From JANOQP01 sp044227705 (GTDB lineage: Bacteria; Bacteroidota; Bacteroidia; Chitinophagales; Saprospiraceae): 7,377 nucleotides of DNA. The DNA lies in NCBI GenBank assembly GCA_044227705.1, contig JBGAWE010000239.1:1-7377 (forward strand), read 5' to 3'. Under the pieces are notes generated by a model. The model worked only from the letters and a program-made list of their open reading frames with translations. It did no database searches and had not been told where the DNA came from. The translations under genes were made by a program, and so were the position numbers. Each line of letters opens with the position of its first letter. Position 1 is the stretch's first letter. Of this stretch, positions 1-7,081 are shown one piece after another.

Positions 1-34
1 TGGTCAGGGCGAGGGTTAGAATCGCGCTTTTCAT
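1..34 (-). CDS. N-terminal start of a secreted or membrane protein, cut by the window edge
   Basis: Reading leftwards from the ATG at 34-32, the frame stays open to the window edge and gives MKSAILTLALT. A Lys followed by a hydrophobic stretch is the usual beginning of a signal peptide. The start codon overlaps the stop codon of the large secreted-protein gene in the arrangement ATGA, which is typical of translationally coupled genes in one operon. Only eleven codons are visible, so the product cannot be identified. The context (downstream of a T9SS-exported protein) suggests another envelope or secreted protein. The start could be a chance ATG, but overlap type, strand and signal-peptide character agree. 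Confidence 0.55.
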   Translation of the reverse strand, partial: MKSAILTLALT

Positions 35-3000
35 GGCTTGACAATCAACTTTTTGGTGGAAACGCGGCCGCCCGCGTTCACGACGACGGCGAACAGGCCG
101 GGCCGCCAGTCTTTCACGGGGAAGGAGACGCTGTTGCCGCCCGCCTCAAACCTGCCCGCCCGACGGTCGACGAGGCAGCCAGCCGCGTCGAACACGGACA
201 CGACGACATCGGCGGCTTCGGGAAGGTCGATGCGGACGGTGGCCGCCTCGCCCGCAGGGTTCGGCCAGACGGAGCAGCGCAGGCCGAGATTTTCGGCCTC
301 TGTCGCCGCGCTCGCCTGCTCTGTTTTCAGCGAGAGGCCGAGCGTTTCGAGCTGGCCGGTGACGGCCTCGCTTCCTTCTGCGAGAGAGAACCAGTTGGGG
401 GTCACGAGGGCGGCGGCGGTCTTTTTGGAGAAAACAAGCTTCAACACCAGTTGGGTCGCCGCGATTTTGATGCCGCCGCCGTCGGGCGAGGCCCAGAGGA
501 GGCGGATTTTGCCCGGCTCGGCGGCGTTGAAATCCCAGCCGTCGAGGCCGTCGGCGGCTTCAAAGGCGAGGTTTGATTCGTCGTATTTCAGATTGAGGAG
601 GAGCGAGGCGAGGTCGGCGGGTGCGGCGGCGCGGAGCTCCAACACGGCCTTTCCGTCTTTTTCAAGAAAACTGGCCGCGAGCGGCAGCCCCTGCGGCCCG
701 TCGGAAGCCGGACCTCCGGAAAGAAAAAGCGGCTTGGCGTTGCCGTCGAGGTCGCCCGTTTTCACGGCGACGAACTCGAGGTCGTGGTCGGCCGTGAGGT
801 TTGTCAACGTGAAAGATTCGAGCAGCGGCGGGCTGAACAAGTTGAAGCCTGTGTACGGCGAGGGCGCGGGGAAATTCTGGCCGGCGGAAAACAATCGCCA
901 CGACGGGCACCCTGGGAACGCCTTGATGCTCCCGAGAATGAGCGCTTTCTCTTGGAACGCGTCGTTCGGGTCGGTTTTCAGGCTGCAGTCGGTGTTCGCG
1001 GCGACGACTTGCCACCATGCGCTGACGTTCGTGGTGTTGCCGACCAGCCACTGCTTGATTCGAACCAAGTCGGCAGGCGAAACACCGTTGCCCGGCAGCG
1101 TGTCCTTGGAAGCCGAGGCCACCACGCCCGAGCCAATGGGCAGGTTGTCGAAAAGCGCCTTGCCGCCGGCGTCGGTCTTGACGAGCAGGGTCGGAAGAGG
1201 GTCGCCGTTGGGGCCGTAGCAGTCGAGGCGGACGAGGGCATTGGCCAGCGGCTCGCCTGTCGAAGCGGTTTTGACGACGACGTTGAGCTTGACGAAATGG
1301 TCAATTTTCACCAATCCGCTCATGGCCGTGCCGTCGTGGTCGAGCAGGTCGGCGCAAGTGGCGACGACGTTGCCGATGCTCACCAGCGAGCTGTCGCCGG
1401 GCGCACCAGTCAATTTGATTTTGAGGAAAAACAGGGTGTCGCCGTTGACAGCGTGGGTCGGAGTGGCCGTTGAGAAAAGGAAGGTGCCGTTGTACAGGTC
1501 GAGGGCGGGCAATTTCCCCGCCTTCCAGTCGACGATCTGGGCCACGCCCGGGGAGGCGACGGAGGCGGTCCCGAGCAAGGCCATGAGGTCGTCACAACCG
1601 CTTTTTTTGATGATGGGGACCAAAGCCTCGCTCCCCGCCGGGCCGTGCGCCGAGCCGACGAGCAGCTCAAAATCGGCGGCAGGCGGCGGCGGCGGTTGCG
1701 AACCGACGACGACGTGGCCCTTCTTCAAGACCGAATCCACGCCGCCCGGGTTGGAGACAAGGAGCGTCACGTCATAGGTGCCGGCCTTGTCGTACCTGAC
1801 CCAGCCGGGCGTCGTGAAAGCCGACTCGCTCGGCGTGCCGCCGGGAAATTTCCATTTCCAAGAAATTGGGCAGTCAGAGCCTGTCGGCGGCAGGGGCGCG
1901 AAAAAGACGGAGTCGCCCGGCTGGATTAGCTGCTTGTCCGCCGGGTCGACCTCGGCGACAGGCTTTTGCCAGTTGCGGCCGCCGGTGGCATACCAGTTGG
2001 GAAAATAGCCGAGGACGGTGCCGCCACTGGGCATCCAGCAAGAAGTTGTGTTCAGCGAACTGGAAAGGCCGTAGATGCCGAGCTTCGGGTCGCAAAAATT
2101 GAGGTAACCCGGGCCGTTGCAGTCGTCAAGATAGTGCAGGCAGGCGATGGCCGTACCGTCGGGGCTGAAGCTCGGACAGCCGTAGATTGGGTTCGAGCAT
2201 AGGATGAACTGGAGGCTCTGAATGAGCGACGCAGGCGCAGGCGAAAAGATGTCGCGCACATAAGTGCTGCTGATGTTGGTGCCAAGCTCGTCGTAGGCAA
2301 TGAGGCCGGGAACCGTTTTCGAGAAGGTCGGATTGAGGTAACCATAGGCGGTGCCGTTGAGATTGAGGAGGTTGCCCACTCCCCCTGTGCCGATTGACTT
2401 GGCACCGTTCGACCAGACGTTCATGAGGTAGATATTCGAGACACCATTTCGACTGGCCTGAAAGATGACATTCTGCCCAGTCGGTGAAAACTCAATGTGG
2501 TCGATGGCACCGCTCTGGATGCCGTCGGGCAGGGTGACGTCGAATTCTTTGAGCAAGACGGGGCCGCTCGGGTCGGTGATGTCGTAAAGCCAAAGCTTAT
2601 TGACAATGTCGACTTTGGAAAGCGCGGCATGGTGCCCCCAGGGGTCGATGGCGATGCTGCGCCAGCCGTCGCCGATTGGGAGGTCGGTGGTGGCGCCAGT
2701 GGCAACGTCTATGAGGTGCGCCCCGTGAGGTGCGTTGGTGTCGGTGAAGCCGCCGACGGCCGAGTTTTCAAGGGCGACGGAGACGCGAGGCCAAGCGGGC
2801 TGGCCTGCGTAAATCGTAGTGTAGGCCCCGGTGCCGATTGAAAAACGGCCGATGCTCCCGCTATAGTCGTTGATGATGTGCTGCGCGCCTCCGATGGGCG
2901 GATAGCCGCAACCACCGCCCAAAAAGATCAGCTTTTTGGGGCTTTGCCCCGGCGAATCGTCGAGCGGGAGGCGGTCGAACATCCTGGCGTCCGCATCCGT

Positions 3001-3132
3001 CACCGGCCGGGCGGAGAGGGGCGGCACGGGCCGCTCGGCCCGAAAGACAGAAAAGGGGACTTCCTTTTGCGCGGCCGCCTGCTGGCAGATCCCGGCAACG
3101 AGGAGAGCGAGGAGAAGAAGAAACTTTCTCAT
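31..3132 (-). CDS. Large secreted multidomain protein with beta-propeller, PKD, cohesin-like and dockerin-like modules and a T9SS sorting domain
   Basis: A 1033-residue protein. I chose the ATG at 3132 rather than the in-frame ATG at 3174 because it puts a clean signal peptide (MRKFLLLLALLVAGIC, cleavage near AAAQ, residue 22) at the N-terminus. Residues about 65-380 look like a TolB/WD40-type propeller, with PD40-like strands such as IEFSPTGQNVIF and PSFSPDGTAIACL. Residues about 397-476 form a PKD domain (WKWKFPGGTPSES, then AGTYDVTLLVSNPGG). A short proline linker follows (479-485), then a cohesin-like beta-sandwich (487-612) and a carboxypeptidase-regulatory-like fold (613-675). Residues 682-755 resemble a two-repeat dockerin (NGVSPADLVRIKQWLVG; a D/N-rich second loop near TDPNDAFQ). 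A second adhesion-like domain covers 800-935. Residues 953-1033 are a type A T9SS tail (VWPNPAGEA ... KKLIVKP). Expected location is the cell surface or medium after T9SS export. No enzymatic active site is recognised, so a binding, adhesion or scaffold role is inference. The reading frame is intact throughout. Confidence 0.9.
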   Translation of the reverse strand: MRKFLLLLALLVAGICQQAAAQKEVPFSVFRAERPVPPLSARPVTDADARMFDRLPLDDSPGQSPKKLIFLGGGCGYPPIGGAQHIINDYSGSIGRFSIGTGAYTTIYAGQPAWPRVSVALENSAVGGFTDTNAPHGAHLIDVATGATTDLPIGDGWRSIAIDPWGHHAALSKVDIVNKLWLYDITDPSGPVLLKEFDVTLPDGIQSGAIDHIEFSPTGQNVIFQASRNGVSNIYLMNVWSNGAKSIGTGGVGNLLNLNGTAYGYLNPTFSKTVPGLIAYDELGTNISSTYVRDIFSPAPASLIQSLQFILCSNPIYGCPSFSPDGTAIACLHYLDDCNGPGYLNFCDPKLGIYGLSSSLNTTSCWMPSGGTVLGYFPNWYATGGRNWQKPVAEVDPADKQLIQPGDSVFFAPLPPTGSDCPISWKWKFPGGTPSESAFTTPGWVRYDKAGTYDVTLLVSNPGGVDSVLKKGHVVVGSQPPPPPAADFELLVGSAHGPAGSEALVPIIKKSGCDDLMALLGTASVASPGVAQIVDWKAGKLPALDLYNGTFLFSTATPTHAVNGDTLFFLKIKLTGAPGDSSLVSIGNVVATCADLLDHDGTAMSGLVKIDHFVKLNVVVKTASTGEPLANALVRLDCYGPNGDPLPTLLVKTDAGGKALFDNLPIGSGVVASASKDTLPGNGVSPADLVRIKQWLVGNTTNVSAWWQVVAANTDCSLKTDPNDAFQEKALILGSIKAFPGCPSWRLFSAGQNFPAPSPYTGFNLFSPPLLESFTLTNLTADHDLEFVAVKTGDLDGNAKPLFLSGGPASDGPQGLPLAASFLEKDGKAVLELRAAAPADLASLLLNLKYDESNLAFEAADGLDGWDFNAAEPGKIRLLWASPDGGGIKIAATQLVLKLVFSKKTAAALVTPNWFSLAEGSEAVTGQLETLGLSLKTEQASAATEAENLGLRCSVWPNPAGEAATVRIDLPEAADVVVSVFDAAGCLVDRRAGRFEAGGNSVSFPVKDWRPGLFAVVVNAGGRVSTKKLIVKP

Positions 3133-3182
3133 TTTAGAAAATAGTTTGGTGGAGAATGGGCAAGGCTCCGCCACCCGCGCTC

Positions 3183-3254
3183 GGTCGCACGGTCAGCCGG
3201 TCGGCGATTGCCGCTGAACATTGGTCGGGATTGAAAACCGCCCGGCCGGTCGGC
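3183..3254. repeat. Spaced GGTC motifs with a 10-bp direct repeat
   Basis: GGTC occurs at 3183, 3191, 3199, 3223 and 3248; the first three are exactly 8 bases apart. The 10-mer GCCGGTCGGC is present at 3196-3205 and again at 3245-3254. The block lies in the divergent intergenic region, where operator repeats would be plausible. The background is GC-rich, so chance is a real alternative. Confidence 0.3.
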
Positions 3255-3311
3255 TCGGGCGCATCTTGCATCAACAGAGTGCGGGCGGCGGCTTTTTATC
3301 CCCCTTCCGGG

Positions 3312-3339
3312 CGGCTTTTTTTCAAAAAAATTTGAGCCG
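3312..3339. repeat. Imperfect AT-rich palindrome with GC ends
   Basis: The arms CGGCT (3312-3316) and AGCCG (3335-3339) are perfect complements. They flank a run of Ts (3316-3322), a C and a run of As (3324-3330) followed by TTTG. The element could fold as a hairpin or bind a dimeric regulator. It sits about 115 bases before the sigma-factor start and 180 bases before the secreted-protein start. A terminator role is unlikely because no gene ends here. Confidence 0.35.
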
Positions 3340-3423
3340 AGAAGCTGCCACCACCACCAAAGAGGCCATTCGAGGCGTCGATTTATTGCGAAAACCAGCA
3401 CGCAAAAAACACAAACGAGGGGG

Positions 3424-3456
3424 ATGCGCCGCCGCCGCGACCTGCTCTGCTTATGA
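3424..3456 (+). other. Possible leader ORF overlapping the sigma-factor start
   Basis: The ATG at 3424 opens a ten-codon frame reading MRRRRDLLCL. Its TGA stop (3454-3456) overlaps the sigma-factor ATG (3453-3455) as ATGA. A purine stretch GAGGGGG lies directly before it, though very close to the ATG. Four consecutive CGC arginine codons are notable. It could couple translation into the sigma gene, or be a chance short frame. Confidence 0.2.
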
Positions 3457-3976
3457 CCGACGAAATCATCGAGGCCTTTCGGGCCGGGGAGCCAAGACGC
3501 GAGGCGGCTTGGGCACACCTCTGGGGGTGGCCTGGCCCATCCTCACGGCAAAGGCCAGGCAGTCGGGCGGCGGCGATGACGACGCGGCTGCGGCCCTCGT
3601 CAACGTCCTCGAGCGCTTCGAGCGGCGCGTTGTAGCCCAGCACCTCGACGAGGTGCGCAACGTGCCGGGCTACCTCTTCACCGTCGCCCTGCACGAGCTG
3701 TGGCGCATCCGAAAACAGGCCCCGCCGCCGACCAACGAACTCGACGCGGCCGCCCTGCGCGACTTCGAGCACTTCAACGAACCGCCCCCCGACGAGGAGC
3801 GGCTGGCCGAGCTTCACCGCCGCCTCTTGCGCCTCGGAACCACCTGCCGCCGCCTCATGGAGATGCTCATGGACGGCCTCGACAACACCCAGATTGCCCA
3901 ACTAATGGGATACAGCAGCCCCAAAAAGGCCGCGAAGGAAAAATCCGAGTGCCTCCAAAAACTCAAAAAAGGCTGA
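3453..3976 (+). CDS. ECF-type RNA polymerase sigma factor, frame broken once
   Basis: A sigma-70-family regulator that would direct RNA polymerase to specific promoters. The start at 3453 gives MTDEIIEAFRAGEPRREAAW, the usual opening of small Bacteroidota ECF-like sigma factors. That frame then loses sense and ends at 3635, while the frame one base earlier continues with ILTAKARQSGGGDDDAAAAL and VRNVPGYLFTVALHELWRIR (region 2-like) to the stop at 3974-3976. Joining the frames at the G5 run (3523-3527) as if one G were missing gives LWG-VAWPILTAKARQ and a protein of about 174 residues, the expected size. The C-terminal part carries a region 4 helix-turn-helix: LMEMLMDGLDNTQIAQLMGY followed by SSPKKAAKEKSECLQKLKK. 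The break may be a sequencing error, a real mutation, or less likely recoding. The membrane anti-sigma-like gene starts 11 bases downstream. The family is clear; whether this copy works is not. Confidence 0.75.
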
Positions 3977-3987
3977 CCCGCAACGCG

Positions 3988-4902
3988 ATGGAAAAAGAAG
4001 ACGACATCCCCGGCCTCGACGGCCAAATCGAGGACTACCTGCTCGGCCGCCTCCCGGCCGAGGCCCGCGACCGCTTCGAGGCCCGCCTGCGCGCCGACCC
4101 CGCGCTGGCCTCCGATGTCGACGAGCTGCGCCGCGAAGTGCTGCCCGCCCTGCGGCTGATGCGCCAGCAACAGCTCGAGGCCAGCTTCGAGCGGTGGCGC
4201 GGCGGGCTGCCGGTGGAGCCTGCTCGCTCGGGCCCTGCCGGCCGCCGCTGGTTGTGGGTCGGGGCGGCTTTGCTGGCCGTCGCGTTCGCAGCTTTTTGGT
4301 TTTTGAAAAAAGAGGCCGCTCCGGCCAAACAACCAGTCCCTTCCGACATCCCAGCCGCCCCAGCGACCAATCCCCCCGCCGGACCGAGCGAGCGAAAAAC
4401 CGCCATCCCGCCCCAAAAACCGCCCATCGCCTCGGCCGAGGGCGGCCGCAACCGCCTCCTCGACCTCATCACCTACGAGGACGCGGGCAGCCTGCGCGAC
4501 AACCCGGGAGAGGCGGACGACGCCCTCCGCGCCATCGACGCCCTCCTACAAGACAACCGCCTCGACGCCGCTGAAAAAAAACTCGACAGCCCCCTTCTCG
4601 ACGACGAGCGGCGGGCCGAGAAGCTCAAGCGGCTCGCCTTCCTCCACGCCAAAAGGGGCCGCACGGCCAAGGCACTCGCGGACTACGCCGCCTACCAAAG
4701 CGCGGCGGCCGGCGGCCGCGACCGCTGGCTCGAAGCACTCATCGACCTTTCCGCCCACCCGGCGCGGCAGGCCGGGTTTTGGAAGAACATGAACGAGATG
4801 CTCGCCTTCGACTCTCGCTCACCGCTGCACCAACGAGCCGCCCGGCTCGAGGCCGCACTGGCCGAGCGCGGCATCGCCAACCCGGAGAAGGCCGGGAAAT
4901 AA
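3988..4902 (+). CDS. Single-pass membrane protein, probable anti-sigma factor with periplasmic helical tail
   Basis: A 304-residue protein starting at the ATG 11 bases after the sigma-factor stop. The N-terminal cytoplasmic part (about residues 13-60: QIEDYLLGRLPAEARDRFEA, then LRADPALASDVDELRREV) matches the acidic, helical opening common to anti-sigma-like proteins beside such sigma factors in Bacteroidota. I see no HxxxCxxC zinc motif. One membrane segment spans about 88-106 (WLWVGAALLAVAFAAFWFL), preceded by Arg and followed by Lys, which implies the N-terminus inside and C-terminus outside. Residues 107-150 are a Pro/Ala-rich linker. Residues about 155-295 are helical and TPR-like (DDALRAIDALLQDNRLDAAE, LAFLHAKRGRTAKALADYAA). 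I infer that it holds the sigma factor at the membrane and senses an envelope partner through the tail. The frame is intact. It could instead be a structural TPR membrane protein. Confidence 0.75.
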   Translation: MEKEDDIPGLDGQIEDYLLGRLPAEARDRFEARLRADPALASDVDELRREVLPALRLMRQQQLEASFERWRGGLPVEPARSGPAGRRWLWVGAALLAVAFAAFWFLKKEAAPAKQPVPSDIPAAPATNPPAGPSERKTAIPPQKPPIASAEGGRNRLLDLITYEDAGSLRDNPGEADDALRAIDALLQDNRLDAAEKKLDSPLLDDERRAEKLKRLAFLHAKRGRTAKALADYAAYQSAAAGGRDRWLEALIDLSAHPARQAGFWKNMNEMLAFDSRSPLHQRAARLEAALAERGIANPEKAGK

Positions 4903-4944
4903 GCCAAATGCCCTTTCTTTTTTCAACAAAAACCGCCCTGTGAC

Positions 4945-7081
4945 GTGAGACCTCCCCCCTCCATCGCCTTGCTGTTGCTCTGCCTTTCGCAGCTCGCCTC
5001 GAACCCGGCAAGCGGGCAGCCGGCGGCCACGGCCGTCGATTCGCTCGTCGGGCAGGCCGAGCTGCTGCGGGAGTCCACGCGCTTTGCGGAGGCGTGGGCC
5101 GTCCTCTGCCGCGCGGATTCGGTTGCGCTGAAAACCTTTGGGGCAAAGAACCTTCCCCATGCGAACTGCCTAAAAGGGATGGCTTGGGTGAGGACCTATG
5201 AGCACCGCTTTTCAGAAGGCGAGAGGCTCCTTTTTGAAAACCTCAAGACCATCGAAGCCGCGCTCGGCACGAAAGGCCCCGATTATGTGGACGCCCTGAC
5301 CGCCCTCGGGCTTTTCTACAAAGCCTGGGCCCACGACAATCCTCGAGCCGAGGCGGCTTTCCTCCGCTGCCTCCAACTTGCCGACACGCTGCACCTTGAC
5401 ACTGACTTGTACAACTTTGGCCTTGGCCTCCTCTACCGCGACAACATGGGCGAACTCGAAAAGTCGGAGGCCTTCCTGAAAAAAGTGGCCGACTCGCAGC
5501 GAGCCCAATTTGGCGAAAAGAGCGCGGACTACCTCTTCATGGCAGCGCAAATGATGGACCTCTACGCGGCCATGGACGACGGGGCCCGCTTCCGCCCCTT
5601 TCTGCTCGACTACCTGCGCCTCACCGATTCCGTCCCCGACCAGCCCGACGAGAACCGCTGGGTCGCGCTCGCCGAGGTCTCCTATTACCAATACCATTTT
5701 GAAAAGGACTTCGGCGCGGCCGTCTCGACCCTCAAACGGCGCGGCGAGCTGATTAAAAAGGAGGGTAAACACCCCGGTTTCCTGGCCGATAACCTCTATC
5801 TCACTGCACGGGCCTACCGGGCAGCGGGCCGACTCGACTCGGCCGAGCTTTGCCTCCGCCAATCGCTCGTCGTGCTCGACTCGGTCGTCGGCAAGGAACA
5901 CCAGACCTATGTGGAGCACCTCATCTGGCTCGGGCAGGTGCTCATGGCCGAGGGCAAACCGGTCGAAGGCATTGCCTTTTTGAAAGAAGCGGCGCGGCTT
6001 TCCGAGTTTGTTTCCGGGGCGGAGCGGCCGTTTTACCTCCTCCACCTGACCGAGCTGGCCGAGGCCCAAGCCGCCGCCGCCGACCTTGACGGGGCCGCCG
6101 CCACTTTCACCAAACTGGCCAGCGCCTACCGCTCGGCGCTTGATGGGGCCGCGCTGCGCATGGGCGAGGGGCGGCTGCTCGTCTCGACCGGCTTCGGGTG
6201 GGGCGCGACGCACTGTTTTCCTTCCTCGAAACCACCCGGAACGGACCGATCTCTGCGGCAAGGCGTTCGACGTGGCCCTGATGTCGAACGAGTGGATTTT
6301 GGGCAACGCCGTCGCATGCCGCAACCTCGTCGGCCTCGCCGACAGCGCGGCGCAGGCCGCTTTCGCACGGCTGCAGGATTTGCGCTCACAGCTCGATTCT
6401 GCCCAAAACAGGCCCGGAAAAAGAACGTGCAGGACGGACGAAATCCTCCAGCTCCAGCACCAGTCCGACGAGATGGAAGCCGAGGTTTTAAAAAATATCG
6501 GCCCTCAGGTCGCCGCCGCGACGGTTTCGCGGGGAGGTGCAGGCCGCGCTCGGGCCGGGCGGGGCGGCCGTCGAGTTCGTCCGCTACCATTATCGAGACT
6601 GGGCGGCCGAGGGCTTGCTGGGGCCGCAGGTCGGTTTTGCCCGCTGCCATTTCAAGCCCGAGCAGCCGGTGGGCGACCCGGTGCGCTACGCCGCGCTCGT
6701 GGTGCGGGCGGGCGACGCGGGGCCGGTCTTCGTGCCGCTTTGCTGAGGAAGGCGAGCTTTCCGAACAGCTCGCCGCCTCGGCTGCACAGGGGGGCAAGGC
6801 GTGGCTGTACGGCTCTGCCAACCACCCATCGCCGCTCTACCGCCTCCTCTGGCAACCGCTCGAAACGCTGCTCGAAGGCGTTGGGACGGTGCGCTACGCC
6901 CCGACCGGGCTGATTGGCCGCCTCAACCTCGGCGCGGTGGCCGACAGGACTGGGCGGCCGATGTCTGAACGCTTCGACGTCGGGAGGATGGGCAGCACGC
7001 GCGACCTCGTCCAAAAACGGGTGGAACTGCTCGCCGGGCAGGGGGGCCGTCGTCTTCGGCGGACTGGAATACGGTGGATAA
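4945..7081 (+). pseudogene. Secreted TPR protein with CHAT (caspase-like) region, frameshifted and 3'-truncated
   Basis: The only workable start is the GTG at 4945, 42 bases after the anti-sigma-like gene; it gives a signal peptide (SIALLLLCLSQLAS, cleavage near ASGQ, residue 25). Residues about 35-410 are tandem TPR helices of the 40-residue kinesin-light-chain style, for example YVDALTALGLFYKAW and ADNLYLTARAYRAAGRLDSA, intact to about 6180. After that the family sequence continues only by switching frames: DRLRVGRDALFSFLETT (6186-6236), then TDLCGKAFDVALMSNEWILG (6245-6304) in a second frame, then EVQAALGPGGAAVEFVRY (from 6534) in a third. The frame changes again near 6740 (EEGELSEQL ... 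RYAPTGLIGRLNLGAV) and in the G6 run at 7041-7046 (AVVFGGLEYGG, stop at 7079-7081). These blocks follow the order of TPR-CHAT proteins. The distal CHAT part, with the His of the HLATHG-type motif and the catalytic Cys, is absent. It is most likely an inactive remnant; clustered assembly errors are the alternative. Confidence 0.8.

Larger units (their letters stand above)
3133..3452. promoter_or_regulatory. Divergent intergenic region between the secreted-protein gene and the sigma-factor operon
   Basis: This 320-base gap separates two outward-facing transcription units, so promoters for both should lie here. I see no good match to the Bacteroidota promoter consensus (TTTG, about 19 bases, TAnnTTTG) at a sensible distance from either start. 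The left end is A/T-rich just before the secreted-protein ATG, as is usual for translation initiation in this phylum, where Shine-Dalgarno sequences are weak. The region contains spaced GGTC motifs, an imperfect palindrome and a small possible leader ORF, listed separately. Open frames crossing it have no protein-like character. Confidence 0.5.

Noticed and set aside
38..1219. Long plus-strand open frame opposite the secreted-protein gene
   Set aside because: It is low-complexity Ser/Arg/Pro/Ala sequence lying antisense to a clear multidomain protein; GC-rich genes commonly create such frames.
3130..3160. TATTTTCT as a Bacteroidota -7 promoter element for the secreted-protein gene
   Set aside because: It is only a few bases from the ATG, has a poor match to TAnnTTTG, and would make a nearly leaderless message.
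4908..4943. ATG at 4908 as the start of the TPR/CHAT gene
   Set aside because: That frame gives MPFLFSTKTAL and stops at 4941-4943, out of frame with the TPR protein. The GTG at 4945 yields a proper signal peptide in frame.
5212..6324. 370-codon minus-strand open frame opposite the TPR gene
   Set aside because: The plus strand has convincing TPR repeats here; the minus frame shows no domain pattern and mirrors the codon bias of the real gene.
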